Source: Mycobacterium vicinigordonae
GTDB lineage: Bacteria; Actinomycetota; Actinomycetes; Mycobacteriales; Mycobacteriaceae
Direction: 5' to 3'
Assembly (NCBI RefSeq): GCF_013466425.1
Contig: NZ_CP059165.1
Location: 806,001 to 870,000 of the forward strand
Length of the DNA stretch: 64,000 bases
Both the position numbers and the translations under genes were made by a program. Shown here one piece after another: positions 11,895-21,368 of this stretch. How positions within the stretch are numbered: the stretch's first letter is position 1; the number at the start of each line of letters is the position of its first letter. The notes below the pieces were generated by a model. The model saw only the letters and a program-made list of their open reading frames with translations, did not search any database and had not been told where the DNA came from.

Positions 11895-12779
11895 TCAAAT
11901 CCGGATGGAAAACGCCGCCACGGTCGGCTCGCCCGGACGTGCGCACCGGTATCCCGCTCTGCGCAACGCGTCCGTTGGTGCGGCCATCGGTTCGAAGCAG
12001 ACCAGATCCTCACCGGGCGGCGCGAAGACCTGCGCCGCCGAATAGCCGTAGTCGAAACGCACCTCCAGTCGACGATCCCCGCCGCAGACCGCGAACACCG
12101 CCCCCTCGTCGACCTGATCGTAAGCGTCGTCAAAGGTGTTGGTGCCCAACTGCTGTGCACGTGCCGGCTGCTCGGAGGTGCGGCCAGTCGGCAGGCCGCG
12201 CTCGTCGAGCGACAGATGGCGCAGCGCCGGTGTCTCGATCACCCAGTCGGCGCGGTCGGTGCCCGGCAGTTGCAGGTACGGGTGGTAGCCGAAGCACAGC
12301 GGCACCGCCAGATCAGCTGTCGCGGTCACGGTGGTGCGCACGGTCAGCGTCCGCTCGGCCAGCCGGACGCTCACGGTGAGCAGGTGCGGGTACGGAAAGC
12401 TGGCCAGCAGACGCGGGTCGGCGCCGAAGTCCAATTCGGCGGCCAACTCGTGGGCCGATTCGGCCGTCACTCGCCAGTTCGGGTAAGCGGCCAGCACACC
12501 ATGGATCGGCAGTCCGGCGGGATCGGCCCGAACACCGTTCACTCCGGGGGTCAGCGTCACGGTCGCACTCTGGGCAGTAAAAGTGTTGGCGCCCAAGCGA
12601 TTTGCCCACGGATACAGAATCGGGATGCCCATCGTCTTTCCCGAAGTCAGGTAGGCGTCCAGGCCGCGGCGCTGGCCGAGGAGTTCTACCCCGGCGTCCC
12701 GCAGTGACGTGCCGATCATCCCCGCCTCCGGCACGAACTCCGCCGTCACCGAAAAGTCCTGCAGCGTGACGACGCGCAC
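11895..12779 (-). CDS. Aldose 1-epimerase family protein
   Basis: 294 residues of the galactose-mutarotase/aldose 1-epimerase fold (PF01263), which interconverts alpha and beta anomers of hexoses in the cytoplasm. Family landmarks are PWANRLG (substrate arginine), GYHPYLQLPG (catalytic histidine) and CFEPMAAPTDAL (catalytic glutamate). The start is GTG at 12779, 15 bp after the flavohaemoglobin stop, so the two probably form an operon. No orthologue is expected at this place in M. tuberculosis, so the gene marks one end of the rearranged block. Substrate not predictable; it could also be a YeaD-like hexose-6-phosphate epimerase. Confidence 0.85.
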   Translation of the reverse strand: MRVVTLQDFSVTAEFVPEAGMIGTSLRDAGVELLGQRRGLDAYLTSGKTMGIPILYPWANRLGANTFTAQSATVTLTPGVNGVRADPAGLPIHGVLAAYPNWRVTAESAHELAAELDFGADPRLLASFPYPHLLTVSVRLAERTLTVRTTVTATADLAVPLCFGYHPYLQLPGTDRADWVIETPALRHLSLDERGLPTGRTSEQPARAQQLGTNTFDDAYDQVDEGAVFAVCGGDRRLEVRFDYGYSAAQVFAPPGEDLVCFEPMAAPTDALRRAGYRCARPGEPTVAAFSIRI

Positions 12780-12794
12780 CGGGCCAGCTTAGCC

Positions 12795-13964
12795 TCAGCG
12801 GGACAGCGGATCGTGCTGAATACGCTCGGGTGGCGCCCCCTTGGCCACCAGAGCGGCCTTGGTGGCGCTGACCATCGCCGGACCGCCACAGATCAGGATC
12901 TGCCGATCGCCCCAGCTGCCGTATCTGGTCACGACATCGGGCAGCCTTCCCGTCTGGCGTACGTGCAGTCCGCGGGGCGGGGACACGTCGGGATAGTCGG
13001 CGGCCCAGGACGGATCGCTGTTGTACTCCGACACCGGCGACACCGACAGCCAGGGATTGTGCGCCGCGATCTGCCACAGGGTGCGCAGGTCGTAGAGCTC
13101 ACACGGGTAGCGAGCGCCGAAGAACAGGTGGACCCGAGGATTCTCGGCGAAGCGGCAGAGGTCCATGATCAGCGCCCGCAGCGGCGCCAGGCCGGTGCTG
13201 CCCGCGACCATCAGCACGTCGTCGCCGTCGCGGTCGACGTGCAGGCCGCCATGCGGACTGGACAACCGCCACCGGTCACCGGGCCGCGTCTCGGTCACGA
13301 CCGCGTTGCTGACCAGGCCGCCCGGTACCACCCGGACGTGGAACTCGACCCCGCCGCCGGGGTCGGCGGGAATCGCCGGGGACAGGTAGCGCCAGCGGCG
13401 CGGGCATTGCGGGACGTGCACGTTGACGTACTGTCCGGGGTGGTAATCCAGCGGACGATCCAGGCGCAGCCGAACGACCGCGAGATCCCTCGACACCCGG
13501 GTGTGCTCGACCACGGTGCCGTCCCACCAAGCAGGTGCGTCGTCGGAGTCGGCCGCGCCGCTCATCACCCCGGCGAACAGATTCAGTGACTGCTCGGCAG
13601 CCGCGGCGACGGCATCGGTCCACGCGTCGGCCAGATGGGTGCGCAACGTCGAGTGCAACGCGCGGCGCAGCGTTTCGTAGTGCGCCGGGCGCACACCGTA
13701 CTTGCGGTGGTCCCGACCGAGCTGCGCCAGAAAGGCTACCGGCTGGTCGGCGCGCTGGTCGACCAGCTCGCCGTACAGCCAGTGCATCGCATGCGCGAAA
13801 GCGGTTCGCTGGCTGTGCATTTCGGGCGGAAATAAGTCACGCACCGACGTGTCGATGGCGAACCAGTGGGTGTAGAAGCGGCGCACGAGATCACTGGGCC
13901 GTCCCGGCTCCTGGGCGAAGGCGTCGCGCAGCACCTGCATTGCGTCACGATCCTCGAGGCCCAC
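12795..13964 (-). CDS. Type II flavohaemoglobin (Rv0385-like)
   Basis: 389 residues. An N-terminal globin domain (to about residue 140; proximal-His region RDHRKYGVRPAHY) is followed by an FAD-binding domain (about 150-250; RWRYLSPAIP and GGLVSNAV) and an NAD-binding domain (VAGSTGLAPLRAL, LICGGPAMV). The protein resembles Rv0385. The M. tuberculosis type II flavohaemoglobin is reported to lack classical NO dioxygenase activity and to oxidise D-lactate, so that role is likelier than NO detoxification here. The chosen start is GTG 13964 (VGLEDRDA), which matches remembered Rv0385; an in-frame ATG follows at 13940. It is co-directional with the aldose epimerase 15 bp downstream. Confidence 0.9.
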   Translation of the reverse strand: MGLEDRDAMQVLRDAFAQEPGRPSDLVRRFYTHWFAIDTSVRDLFPPEMHSQRTAFAHAMHWLYGELVDQRADQPVAFLAQLGRDHRKYGVRPAHYETLRRALHSTLRTHLADAWTDAVAAAAEQSLNLFAGVMSGAADSDDAPAWWDGTVVEHTRVSRDLAVVRLRLDRPLDYHPGQYVNVHVPQCPRRWRYLSPAIPADPGGGVEFHVRVVPGGLVSNAVVTETRPGDRWRLSSPHGGLHVDRDGDDVLMVAGSTGLAPLRALIMDLCRFAENPRVHLFFGARYPCELYDLRTLWQIAAHNPWLSVSPVSEYNSDPSWAADYPDVSPPRGLHVRQTGRLPDVVTRYGSWGDRQILICGGPAMVSATKAALVAKGAPPERIQHDPLSR

Positions 13965-14112
13965 GGACGCCGATTTTAGGCGTCCGGCTCGGTCGCGCTT
14001 GTCGCGTCTTGCTGGCCGGTCCTGGGCACCGGTGCAATTTGCTCCACGGAGACGGACAACACCATCAGAGCTAGCGTCGCCGGATCGGCGGTCGGACGCG
14101 ACGTCGGTGAGG

Positions 14113-17100
14113 CTATGCGGGTCCGCCCTTCCCACCCGCGCCGCCGACACCACCGGTGGCCCCGGATGGCCCGGACCCCATAACGCCGCCGCCGCCTTTG
14201 CCGCCGGTACCGTCGCCGCCGTCGCCGCCGTCGCCGCCCGTTCCGCCTGCGGTGTTGTAGAAAGTATTGCCTTCGCCGCCGGTACCACCCCTACCGCCGT
14301 CGCCGCCAGCACCGCTGGTGCCGCCGCCGGCACCACCCATGCCGCCGTTACCGCCGTCACCGCCATTGCTATCGGGACCGGGGAACCAGCCCTGGCCGCC
14401 GGCGCCGCCCTGCCCGCCAGCGCCATTGGAGGCGTTGCCGCCGTTGCCACCGTTGCCGCCGTTGCCGCCGGCTGACTGGCCGGGGACCGGCTGGCCACTA
14501 ACGGGGTATGACGCGACACCCGCATAGCCGCCATAGCCGCCAGTGCCGCCCCGTCCGCCGGCGGTGATGCCGTCGCCGCCGTTGCCGCCGTTGCCGCCGT
14601 TGCCCCCGGCCGCGTGCGTGTAGCTCCGTCCGCCGCTGCCACCCTGGCCACCGGTACCACCGTTGCCGCCGACGACGCCGTAGCCGCCCTTCCCGCCGTC
14701 GCCGCCAGCACCCCCGGAGGCGTCGGTATTGCTGATGTTCGAGTTGATGATCGAATCGCCGCCGGACCCACCGGCGCCTCCGTTACCCCCGGCGACGGTC
14801 GCGCTGCCCAGTCCGCCAGCACCGCCGGTACCACCCTTACCGCCGGGCCCGTAGTTGCTTTCGCCGCCAGTACCGCCGGTCCCGCCGGTCCCGGCGCGTC
14901 CGGCACCGCCGGCCGCTCCCTGTTGTGTGCCGGAGCCGCCTGGTCCTGCGGTACCGGCCGCACCGCCGGTCCCGCCGGTCCCGCCGGTGCCCGGGCCCAA
15001 CGTAGCTGTTGCCGCGGCACCCGTTCCGCCGGTACCGCCCGTACCGCCCGTACCGGCAGTGCCGCCGTTGCCTCCCTTAGCGCCGACGCCTCCGGCAGTA
15101 CCTCCTTCGCCGCCTGTGCCGCCGGTCCCACCATTGCCGCCCAGTCCGCCCTGGCCGGCGGTGCCGCCGCCGGCCGGTGTGACGCCTTGCGCACCGGCCC
15201 CGCCGGTCCCCCCGGTGCCGCCGGTGCCGCCCTGGCCCCCTTGACCACCGTCGCCGTAGGTTGCGCCGACGCCGCCGGTACCACCCTTACCGCCCGTCCC
15301 GCCGACAAACCCATCGCCGCCGGTCGACCCGGCTGTGGCTCCGGCGGTGCCGGTGGCGCCCGTACCGCCCTGGCCGCCTTGGCCCCCGGTCCCACCGGCG
15401 CCTGCATTGCCCTGGGTGGATCCCATTCCTCCGGTACCGGTGCCGCCGCCGGTGCCGCCGGTACCGCCGATACCGGGGCCAAGCGTCGAAGTGGCGGCCG
15501 CGCCCTGGCCGCCCTGGCCGCCCGTCCCACCGGTGCCGGCGGTGCCGCCGATACCCGTCTTGCCTGCCGCGCCGAGTCCATTACCAGCGGCACCGCCGTC
15601 GCCGCCAGTTCCGCCGGTTCCGCCGTCGCCACCTTGACCACCCTGGCCGGCGGTGCCGCCGCCGGCGGGTATGACGCCTTGCGCGCCGCTGCCCCCGAAG
15701 CCGCCCATCCCGCCGGTGCCGCCCTGGCCCCCTTGGCCCCCGTCGCCGTTGGTTCCGCCGACGCCGGCAGTGCCACCGGTGCCGCCTTTGCCGCCGTGGC
15801 CGCCATCGGCTCCGGTTCCGCCAGTAGCCCCGGAATTAGGCCCACCGTACGTGCCCTGGGTGCCCTGGCCGCCCTGGCCGCCCTGACCCCCCGTACCTCC
15901 AGTGCCCGCGTTGCCCATGCTGGCGCCTGCTCCGCCGCTACCGGCATCGCCACCGGTGCCGCCCGTTCCGCCGATGCCGGCGACGGCGGTGTTGGTGCCC
16001 GTCGCGCCTTGGCCCCCGGTACCTCCCGTACCGCCGGTACCTGCTGTGCCGCCGTCACCGATGCTGCCCGCCGTGCCCACGCCGTTTCCGGCGGCGCCGC
16101 CGTCACCGCCGTCGCCGCCGTTCCCGCCGGTTCCGCCTTGACCACCCTGGCCGCTGCCGCCGCCACTGGGCGGTGTGACGCCTTGCATGCCGTTGCCACC
16201 GTGGCCGCCGGTGCCACCGGTTCCACCTTGGCCGCCCTCGCCGCCATTGCCGTTGGTTCCGCCGGCACCCGCGGCACCGCCGGCGCCGCCGTTGCCGCCG
16301 TGGCCGCCGTCGTAGCCGGTTCCGCCGGTGCCCGCAGCGGAGGCGGAGTTGATGCCGCTGGCGCCGGTGCCACCGGTGCCGCCGTCGCCGCCGGTTCCGC
16401 CGGTACCCGCCGCACCGTCGGTGCCCGCTGCTCCGGCCCCGGTGCCGGCGCTGCCGCCAGCACCTGCCGCACCGCCGTTGCCGCCCCGGCCGCCCGTGCC
16501 GCCGTTGCTATCGATGCCCGTGGTGCCGGTGCCGCCCGTGCCGCCAGTTCCGCCGTCGCCGCCGACCCCGCCGTTGCCGTTGGTGCCATGGACGCCAGCT
16601 GCGCCGCCTCGACCGCCTTGCCCTCCATTGCCGCCGGCGTAGCCGGTCGCATCGCTGCCGTCGGCCAGGGTTGCTTGCTGGCCGGCGGCTCCGTCGCCGC
16701 CTCTGCCGCCTTTGCCACCGGCTCCGCCGTCGCCGCCCTGGGTGCCGCCGTCACCACCCTGCCCGCCTTGGCCGCCGTCGGCGCCGATCCCGTTGACGCC
16801 GCCAGCGCCTTTGCCTCCGGCGCCGCCGGCCCCGCCGGTGCCGTAGTTGCCGCCGTTGCCGCCGGTGCCGCCGTTGCCGCCGGTTTGTCCGGGGGTGGTG
16901 GCATCCGCGCCGGCGCCGCCGGCGCCGCCGTTGCCGCTGATTGGAGTCGCGCCGGCCGCCCCATTTGCCCCGGTGCTGGAGCCCGCCCCACCGGCACCGC
17001 CGGCCCCACCGGTCCCGGAGTTGCCGCCATTTCCGCCGTGCCCGCCTTGGCCGGTGCCGCCGTTGGCGAAAGTACCCATGGCCCCGGCTCCACCGTCGCC

Positions 17101-18138
17101 GGCCACCCCGCCGGCCCCGCCGACCCCACCCTGGCCGCCGGCCCCCTGCACGCCGGACGCGCCGAATAGGCCGCCAGAACCGCCCGCCCCGCCGTGACCT
17201 CCCGTACCCCCGCTGCCGCCGTTGCCGCCGTCACCACCGGTCAGGCCGTCTGCGCCGACCGTCGCCCCGGTGACGCCGCTGCCCCCGGCGCCGCCGGTAC
17301 CCCCGGTGCCGCCGATGCCGCCGGCCCCACCACTGCCGATCAGGAGCCCCCCCGCGCCGCCGGCACCACCGTTGCCGCCCAGTCCGCCGCCACCACCGAT
17401 GTGGCCGGATTCACCGGCGGCCACCCCAGAAATACCGAGAGCACCCGTCGCGCCGGTACCACCCATGCCGCCGGCACCACCCGCACCGATCAGCCAGGCG
17501 CGCCCGCCGGCCCCGCCGATCCCGCCGGCGCCACCGCTCACCCCGATGCCACCGGCACCGCCTGCGCCGCCGTTGCCGAACAACCACCCACCGCTACCAC
17601 CGTTGCCGCCGGCAGCTCCCGCGCCGCCGCGGCCGCCGGCGCCGCCGTTGCCGATCAGGCCGGCCGCTCCACCGGCCCCGCCGGTCAGGCCTGCGGTGGT
17701 CTGTGAATAACCGGCGCCACCGCTGCCCCAGAGCAGCCCGCCGTCGCCACCATTGGGGTTGGCGGCGGTGCCATTGGCGCCGTTGCCGATCAGTGGCCGG
17801 CCCAAGATTGCCTGGGCCGGGGCGTTGAAGATATTCGAAAGTTCCTGCAGGCATGCGGTATTCGCGGACTCAACGCGTGCGTATGCCTGTCCGGCGGCAG
17901 TCAGGGATTGAACGAATCGGTCGTGAAAGTTCGCCGCCGCCGCACTGAACAGCTGGTATTCGTTGCCGTGGCTACTGAACAAGGTCGCGATCGCCGCCGA
18001 CACTTCATCGTCAGCAGCCGCCAGTAATTCGGTGGTACGCAGCGCGGCAGCTGCGTTGGCGGAATCGATCAGCGAACTCAACCGGGTGAGCTCCTGGGAT
18101 GAACGAAGAACGACATCCGGCACCGCTACCAGCGACAT
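14113..18138 (-). CDS. PE_PGRS family protein, 1341 residues
   Basis: N-terminal PE domain (about 100 residues, starting [15 protein letters not shown]), then the conserved linker [11 protein letters not shown] and about 1,200 residues of GGxGGxGG repeat. The PE domain directs ESX-5 export and surface anchoring in this family. The repeat region is almost pure Gly/Ala with Asn, Asp, Ser and Thr. It has higher-order repeats of about 110-120 residues around motifs such as [11 protein letters not shown] and QGVTPAGGG, and no separate C-terminal domain. The start is supported by AAGGGGG before ATG 18138. It is divergent from the next PE_PGRS gene and ends 148 bp before the flavohaemoglobin start. 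Function unknown. Confidence 0.92.
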   Translation of the reverse strand: MSLVAVPDVVLRSSQELTRLSSLIDSANAAAALRTTELLAAADDEVSAAIATLFSSHGNEYQLFSAAAANFHDRFVQSLTAAGQAYARVESANTACLQELSNIFNAPAQAILGRPLIGNGANGTAANPNGGDGGLLWGSGGAGYSQTTAGLTGGAGGAAGLIGNGGAGGRGGAGAAGGNGGSGGWLFGNGGAGGAGGIGVSGGAGGIGGAGGRAWLIGAGGAGGMGGTGATGALGISGVAAGESGHIGGGGGLGGNGGAGGAGGLLIGSGGAGGIGGTGGTGGAGGSGVTGATVGADGLTGGDGGNGGSGGTGGHGGAGGSGGLFGASGVQGAGGQGGVGGAGGVAGDGGAGAMGTFANGGTGQGGHGGNGGNSGTGGAGGAGGAGSSTGANGAAGATPISGNGGAGGAGADATTPGQTGGNGGTGGNGGNYGTGGAGGAGGKGAGGVNGIGADGGQGGQGGDGGTQGGDGGAGGKGGRGGDGAAGQQATLADGSDATGYAGGNGGQGGRGGAAGVHGTNGNGGVGGDGGTGGTGGTGTTGIDSNGGTGGRGGNGGAAGAGGSAGTGAGAAGTDGAAGTGGTGGDGGTGGTGASGINSASAAGTGGTGYDGGHGGNGGAGGAAGAGGTNGNGGEGGQGGTGGTGGHGGNGMQGVTPPSGGGSGQGGQGGTGGNGGDGGDGGAAGNGVGTAGSIGDGGTAGTGGTGGTGGQGATGTNTAVAGIGGTGGTGGDAGSGGAGASMGNAGTGGTGGQGGQGGQGTQGTYGGPNSGATGGTGADGGHGGKGGTGGTAGVGGTNGDGGQGGQGGTGGMGGFGGSGAQGVIPAGGGTAGQGGQGGDGGTGGTGGDGGAAGNGLGAAGKTGIGGTAGTGGTGGQGGQGAAATSTLGPGIGGTGGTGGGTGTGGMGSTQGNAGAGGTGGQGGQGGTGATGTAGATAGSTGGDGFVGGTGGKGGTGGVGATYGDGGQGGQGGTGGTGGTGGAGAQGVTPAGGGTAGQGGLGGNGGTGGTGGEGGTAGGVGAKGGNGGTAGTGGTGGTGGTGAAATATLGPGTGGTGGTGGAAGTAGPGGSGTQQGAAGGAGRAGTGGTGGTGGESNYGPGGKGGTGGAGGLGSATVAGGNGGAGGSGGDSIINSNISNTDASGGAGGDGGKGGYGVVGGNGGTGGQGGSGGRSYTHAAGGNGGNGGNGGDGITAGGRGGTGGYGGYAGVASYPVSGQPVPGQSAGGNGGNGGNGGNASNGAGGQGGAGGQGWFPGPDSNGGDGGNGGMGGAGGGTSGAGGDGGRGGTGGEGNTFYNTAGGTGGDGGDGGDGTGGKGGGGVMGSGPSGATGGVGGAGGKGGPA

Positions 18139-18837
18139 GACGACCCCCTTGCGTGGTGGGCATCCACTACCTTCAACGAAGTGAATCTGTGACTAGAACG
18201 CGTATCACAGGGACGCCAGGCATGTGCCCGGAATCGTCTGATGCATAGAAACAGATTCCAAAAACTCTGTCCATGGAGCAAACGATCCACGTAGAGCGCA
18301 GGCGTGACGGGAACGGTACGGTGTACAAGCTCGCCCAAATTCTGTTGGTGAACGCACCACGGACACTCCAGGGCATTCCGGCCGTCGCAGCACTACGGAC
18401 CCAGGCTTTGGTATTGGTGCTCGACCGCGCTGGTCGCCTCTTGTTGGCCGGGCTTGGGCGCGCTTCTGGCGGATGTCAGTGCCGCAGGCATCGGTTCCAT
18501 GTGCGCCTAACGGCCCCGCGATGACGCCGCCATGAGGTACATGAGGTATCTGTCGCGCCGCAATTCTTTCGAGAATGAAATGACACCGTCAAGCGTGGCG
18601 AGAATGGATACCTAAGGCACATCCACTCGGGCCTTTTCAGAATGGCATTCCAACAATTCTTTCAGTGGAGCAAATAAAGTTCCTGTGAATTTCCCATTCG
18701 CACCCCGCTAGATAGCTGTGACGACAGGTAATGCGTCTGTGCGGCCCGCCCGGCCGCCATACGATCTGCGCGAAACGGTGCGGTTCCAGGGCCCGGCGTG
18801 CCAAGGTGTTCTCGTTAGTCTCCGAAGGGGTTAAGAC
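18139..18837. other. Divergent intergenic region between two PE_PGRS genes (699 bp)
   Basis: No convincing gene. The short open frames here have no recognisable family or ribosome-binding site. The stretch is clearly less GC-rich than its neighbours, especially 18540-18720, and must hold the divergent promoters of the two PE_PGRS genes. Small repeats visible are a tandem 9-mer CATGAGGTA at 18531-18548, the decamer CAATTCTTTC at 18561 and again at 18654, and AGAATG three times between about 18570 and 18645. I cannot assign operators. Confidence 0.6.
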
Positions 18838-21120
18838 ATGTCATACGTGATCGCGGCACCGGAATTCGTGTCAATGGCCGCCGCCAATCTTTCCGGCATC
18901 GGCTCTGCGATCGGGGCCGCGAACGCTGCTGCCCTCGGACCCACCGCAGGTGTGTTGGCCGCCGGCGCCGACGAGGTGTCGGTGGCCATTACGGCGCTAT
19001 TTGGCGCCCACGCTCAGGCATACCAGGTGCTCAGCGCCCAGGCCGAGGCGTTTCACGCCCAGTTCGTCCAACTGATGACGGCGGGTGCGGGCTCTTACGC
19101 CGCCAGTGAGGCGGCCAACGTCGCGCAAATCGTCGGCCAGGATTTGCTGGGTGCGGTGAATGCACCTAGCGAAGCGTTATTTTCACGACCGTTGATCGGT
19201 AACGGCGCCGACGGGCTAGCGGGCACAGGTGCTGCCGGCGGCGACGGCGGGTTGCTGATCGGCAACGGCGGCAACGGCGGATCGGGCGCGTCCGGTGGTC
19301 CCGGCGGTAACGGTGGTGCTGCGGGCTTGATCGGCAACGGTGGCAACGGCGGTGCCGGGGGGATCGGGGCGTCGAACGGTGGAGCCGGCGGGGCAGGCGG
19401 CACCGGTGGTTTGCTGTTCGGCTCCGGTGGTAGCGGCGGTGTCGGGGGCATATCTTCCGGAACCTTTGGTCTCGGGGGAGTCGGCGGGGCCGGTGGCAAT
19501 GCGGTGCTATTCGGTAATGGCGGAAACGCTGGCTTGAACGGTCCCAACGGGCCCGGTGACATGGGCGCGGCCGCCGGCCGGGCCGGACTACTGATCGGCG
19601 ACGGCGGCGCCGGTGGCAACGGACAGTCCGGCGCCAACGGTGGCTTTTTATACGGCAATGGTGGTGCCGGGGGCCCCGGCACGCTCGCCGGCGGAGGGCA
19701 TGGGGGCAATGGTGGATTGATCGGCAACGGTGGTGCCGGTGGCGGCGCCACACCGTCTTTCGACGCCGCGGGCGGTGCCGGCGGCGACGGCGGGCTCCTG
19801 ATCGGTAACGGCGGGGCCGGCGGAGCCGGCGGCACCGGGCCCCTTGCTGCGGCCGGGGCGGCCGGGGGCAACGGCGGCAATGCGATCGGTTTGTTCGGCA
19901 ATGGGGGTGCCGGCGGAGCGGGAGGGCAAGGAAGCAGTGGATTTGCCGGAGGGACCGGCGGCACGGGCGGCACCGGCGGATGGCTGTTCGGCAACGGCGG
20001 ACACGGTGGCGACGCGGGGGCCGGATCTGTACCGGCCGGCGGTGGTAACGGCGGGAGCGGGCGAGGGTTCGGCAACGGCGGTGACGGCGGAAACGGCAGT
20101 AGCGGCGGGTCCGGAGGCAACGGCGGCTCAGCAGGATGGTCCGGACGCGGCGGCAATGGCGGCAACGGCGGACCCGGCAACTCGGCCGGCGGCGCGGGTG
20201 GTGCCGGCGGGGCCGGCGGCAGCGGCGGAGCCATCTACGGCGACGGCGGCGACGGCGGGATGGGCGGTGCGGCGGCAACCGGGAGTATGGCCGGAGCCGG
20301 CGGCGCTGGCGGCAATGGCCGGTTAATCGGCAACGGCGGCCTTGGCGGCGTCGGTGGCTCGAATCGCGGCCTGCTCGGAGGTGCCGGTGGCGCGGGCGGT
20401 GACGGCGGCCTTCTGTACGGCAACGGGGGCGCCGGTGGGAACGGGACTTCCGGCGGAGTCGGAGGCGCGGGCGGCAATGCACAAACGTTCGGCAACGGCG
20501 GTGACGGGGGCCTGGGGAGCGTCGGCGGGGTGGCCGGCAGGGCCGGCAAGCTGATCGGCAATGGCGGCGCCGGAGGCACCGGCCAGGCCGGTGCCAACGC
20601 CGGCCTGTTCTTCGGTAACGGCGGTGCCGGCGGTGCCGGTGCGGCCACGGGCACGGCTGTGGCCGGCGGTAATGGAGGCAACGCGGGTCTGATCGGTGCC
20701 GGCGGGGCCGGTGGCGCCGGCGGGGCGGGAGTCGGTGGGAATGGTGGCACCGGCGGCATTCTGATCGGCAACGGCGGGGTCGGAGGCCAGGGAGGCGCGG
20801 TGCCCTCGGGTCATGGCTTCGCCGGTGGTGACGGTGGCGCGGGTGGCATATTAGGCAACGGCGGAGCGGGCGGCCGGGGAGGCAATGGCGCCGCCACGGG
20901 TCAAAGCGCCGGAGCGGGCGGCAACGGCGGCCGCGGCGGAGTGTTCGGTAATGGTGGTGACGGCGGCGACGCCGGGTCGAGTCGGGGCGGGGCTGTCGTC
21001 ACGGGCGGCAACGGCGGCAATGCCCAGCTGATCGGCCGCGGTGGTAACGGTGGCAATCCGGCCGGTATCGCGGGCACCGGAGGTCTGTTGTTCGGCGCGA
21101 ACGGGACGAACGGGTCGTGA
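18838..21120 (+). CDS. PE_PGRS family protein, 760 residues
   Basis: PE domain (residues 1 to about 100, starting [17 protein letters not shown]), linker [12 protein letters not shown], then PGRS to the end, closing [15 protein letters not shown], a common PE_PGRS terminus. The repeat region alternates GGxGG triplets with LIGNGG/LFGNGG modules roughly every 25-35 residues, unlike the more monotonous repeat in the divergent 1341-residue gene. GAAGGGG lies eight bases before ATG 18838. Likely exported by ESX-5 and surface-associated, by family. Function unknown. Confidence 0.92.
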   Translation: MSYVIAAPEFVSMAAANLSGIGSAIGAANAAALGPTAGVLAAGADEVSVAITALFGAHAQAYQVLSAQAEAFHAQFVQLMTAGAGSYAASEAANVAQIVGQDLLGAVNAPSEALFSRPLIGNGADGLAGTGAAGGDGGLLIGNGGNGGSGASGGPGGNGGAAGLIGNGGNGGAGGIGASNGGAGGAGGTGGLLFGSGGSGGVGGISSGTFGLGGVGGAGGNAVLFGNGGNAGLNGPNGPGDMGAAAGRAGLLIGDGGAGGNGQSGANGGFLYGNGGAGGPGTLAGGGHGGNGGLIGNGGAGGGATPSFDAAGGAGGDGGLLIGNGGAGGAGGTGPLAAAGAAGGNGGNAIGLFGNGGAGGAGGQGSSGFAGGTGGTGGTGGWLFGNGGHGGDAGAGSVPAGGGNGGSGRGFGNGGDGGNGSSGGSGGNGGSAGWSGRGGNGGNGGPGNSAGGAGGAGGAGGSGGAIYGDGGDGGMGGAAATGSMAGAGGAGGNGRLIGNGGLGGVGGSNRGLLGGAGGAGGDGGLLYGNGGAGGNGTSGGVGGAGGNAQTFGNGGDGGLGSVGGVAGRAGKLIGNGGAGGTGQAGANAGLFFGNGGAGGAGAATGTAVAGGNGGNAGLIGAGGAGGAGGAGVGGNGGTGGILIGNGGVGGQGGAVPSGHGFAGGDGGAGGILGNGGAGGRGGNGAATGQSAGAGGNGGRGGVFGNGGDGGDAGSSRGGAVVTGGNGGNAQLIGRGGNGGNPAGIAGTGGLLFGANGTNGS

Positions 21121-21368
21121 CTGTCGGACAGGTCGGGGTCGCCCCGGGTTCCACATCCTGCCGGTCGGTGAAATATCCCTGACGACCCAGTCGCAGCTCT
21201 TCCACACCTGGTCGGCAGGTGGCGCTGGTCGGTGGGCCGCCTCGAACGCGTGCCGTACAGCTGCGTTTTGGCTCTGTCATTCGGACAAGATCGTCGCTTC
21301 TTTTTGGGCAATTCGTGTGCAAATGGTGTGACACTTAGAGGTGCTGCGACGAGAGATCGGATCCAGCC

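Noticed and set aside
14614..17169. Long plus-strand open frame of 851 codons
   Set aside because: Antisense reading of PGRS repeats, which lack stops because of their GGC/GCC composition. No domain and no start signal.
12795..17237. A single 1480-codon open frame across the flavohaemoglobin and PE_PGRS region
   Set aside because: Only the last 390 codons have flavohaemoglobin sequence. The rest is an Ala/Pro-rich out-of-frame reading of the Gly-rich PE_PGRS gene on the same strand.
18273..18524. Small 83-codon open frame between the PE_PGRS genes
   Set aside because: No ribosome-binding site, no hydrophobic or domain pattern, and Arg/Cys-rich composition typical of chance frames.
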